Assembly: GCA_025353985.1 (NCBI GenBank)
Contig: JANXNT010000076.1
Coordinates: 1-6,138 of the forward strand
Reading direction: 5' to 3'
DNA from: Limnoglobus sp.
Lineage (GTDB): Bacteria; Planctomycetota; Planctomycetia; Gemmatales; Gemmataceae
Length of the DNA: 6,138 nucleotides
The notes below the pieces were generated by a model. That model was not told where the DNA came from. It searched no databases and saw only the letters and a program-made list of their open reading frames with translations. How positions within the stretch are numbered: position 1 is the stretch's first letter; each line of letters opens with the position of its first letter. Shown here one piece after another: positions 5,440 through 6,138 of the stretch. The position numbers and the translations under genes are program-made.

Positions 5440-6138
5440 ATGAATGCAATCTGCTCGATTCTGCTGGCCACTTGCATCGTTAGTTCGCCACCGGTTGCGA
5501 CTCTCGTTGCGGATCGTGAAACGATCGATGCGGGCGTCGTGCGCAGCGGGCCGTTGTTGCGGCAGGTTTATCGCGTGACGAATCCCTCGTCGACGTTACC
5601 GTTGCAAATTATCGGCCTCGATGGCACGTGTGGCTGCATTCGCAAGTCGTTCGCCAAAAGGGATCTCAAGCCCGGCGAAACGACCGATATCACCGTGGAA
5701 ATTAACACGCTGACGCAGCCGGAGGGGCCAAATACCTGGAAAACGAACGTGCGTTATCGCATCAATTCCGCAACTGTGGAGGAACGCCTGACGCTCGAGT
5801 TGGTGGCAAAGATCGTCAAGGAACTCGACGTGAAGCCGCCGATGCTCGCGATCTCAACGGAAGGCGCAGCCAAAAGCACGATCGTCCTCACGGATCGCCG
5901 CGCGATGCCGTTGACCGTGAAAGCGATCACCTCGACCTCATCGCATCTCACGGCAGCGGTTCGCGAAGCGAAAGAGGGTACGATTTCAATTGAAGTTGCG
6001 ATTGCGGACGGCGTCGCAATGGGCAGCCACGACGAGACGATTCTCATCACGACAACGGACCCACTTTATCCCGAACTCCGCGTACCAGTCCGCATCACCA
6101 AGCGGTCGAAAGACGCGGTGCGTGGGTTGCCCGAATCG
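5440..6138 (+). CDS. DUF1573-family exported protein, 3' end beyond the window
   Basis: The frame opens with ATG at 5440 and stays open for 233 codons to the last base, so the C-terminus is missing. The first 25 residues are a moderately hydrophobic, signal-like segment with no basic n-region (SILLATCIVSSPPVA). LATC resembles a lipobox but has Thr before the Cys, so lipidation is doubtful. Residues 28-120 fit the DUF1573 pattern: a sandwich strand RQVYRVTNPSSTLPLQI (41-57), the hallmark TCGC (63-66) and KPGETTDITVEI (77-88). A second, similar beta-rich region runs over about 130-222 and ends in LRVPVRITK, as in ASH/HYDIN-type Ig-like domains. The biochemical role of DUF1573 is not established. 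These domains are common in secreted proteins of Planctomycetota and Bacteroidota. No good Shine-Dalgarno site precedes the ATG. It follows the palindromic element by 78 bases and points the same way as the Ig-like protein gene. Confidence 0.85.
   Translation, partial: MNAICSILLATCIVSSPPVATLVADRETIDAGVVRSGPLLRQVYRVTNPSSTLPLQIIGLDGTCGCIRKSFAKRDLKPGETTDITVEINTLTQPEGPNTWKTNVRYRINSATVEERLTLELVAKIVKELDVKPPMLAISTEGAAKSTIVLTDRRAMPLTVKAITSTSSHLTAAVREAKEGTISIEVAIADGVAMGSHDETILITTTDPLYPELRVPVRITKRSKDAVRGLPES

Noticed and set aside
5754..6050. Minus-strand open frame of 98 codons
   Set aside because: It is antisense to the DUF1573 gene, which has clear family motifs.

Overview
The window looks like chromosomal DNA from a planctomycete, most likely a Gemmata-type bacterium. 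This rests on recalled family resemblance, not on a search. The signs are moderately GC-rich coding sequence, a secreted alpha/beta-hydrolase-fold protein of a planctomycete type, exported Ig-like and DUF1573 proteins, a type A RNase P RNA with a heptad-repeat expansion, and a palindromic intergenic element.

Layout. Positions 1-1068 (+) hold the 3' part of a secreted alpha/beta-hydrolase-like protein that lacks two of the three catalytic triad residues. It converges, with a 7-base gap, on a minus-strand housekeeping cluster. In the direction of transcription that cluster is rnpB (RNase P RNA, about 3125 to 2609), rdgB (dITP/XTP pyrophosphatase, 2576 to 1974) and xerD (chromosome dimer resolution recombinase, 1966 to 1076). 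The spacings are about 32 and 7 bases, so a common transcript is plausible. The rnpB gene carries an unusual P12 arm of about 100 nt built from two opposed sets of heptamers.

Divergent from rnpB on the plus strand is an exported protein of 548 aa (3383-5029), apparently an internal duplication of an Asp-box-like plus Ig-like module separated by a Pro/Ala-rich linker. It is followed by about 410 bp without a gene. Most of that is a 303-bp element (5059-5361) made of nested inverted repeats that can fold either as one long hairpin or as three separate ones. After it comes the 5' part of a DUF1573-family exported protein (5440 to the window end, still open).

The housekeeping genes serve tRNA 5' maturation, nucleotide-pool sanitation and chromosome segregation. 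The flanking genes appear to act outside the cytoplasm. No coherent new multi-gene system is evident. The most noteworthy items are the nested palindromic element, the heptad-expanded rnpB and the triad-less hydrolase-fold protein.
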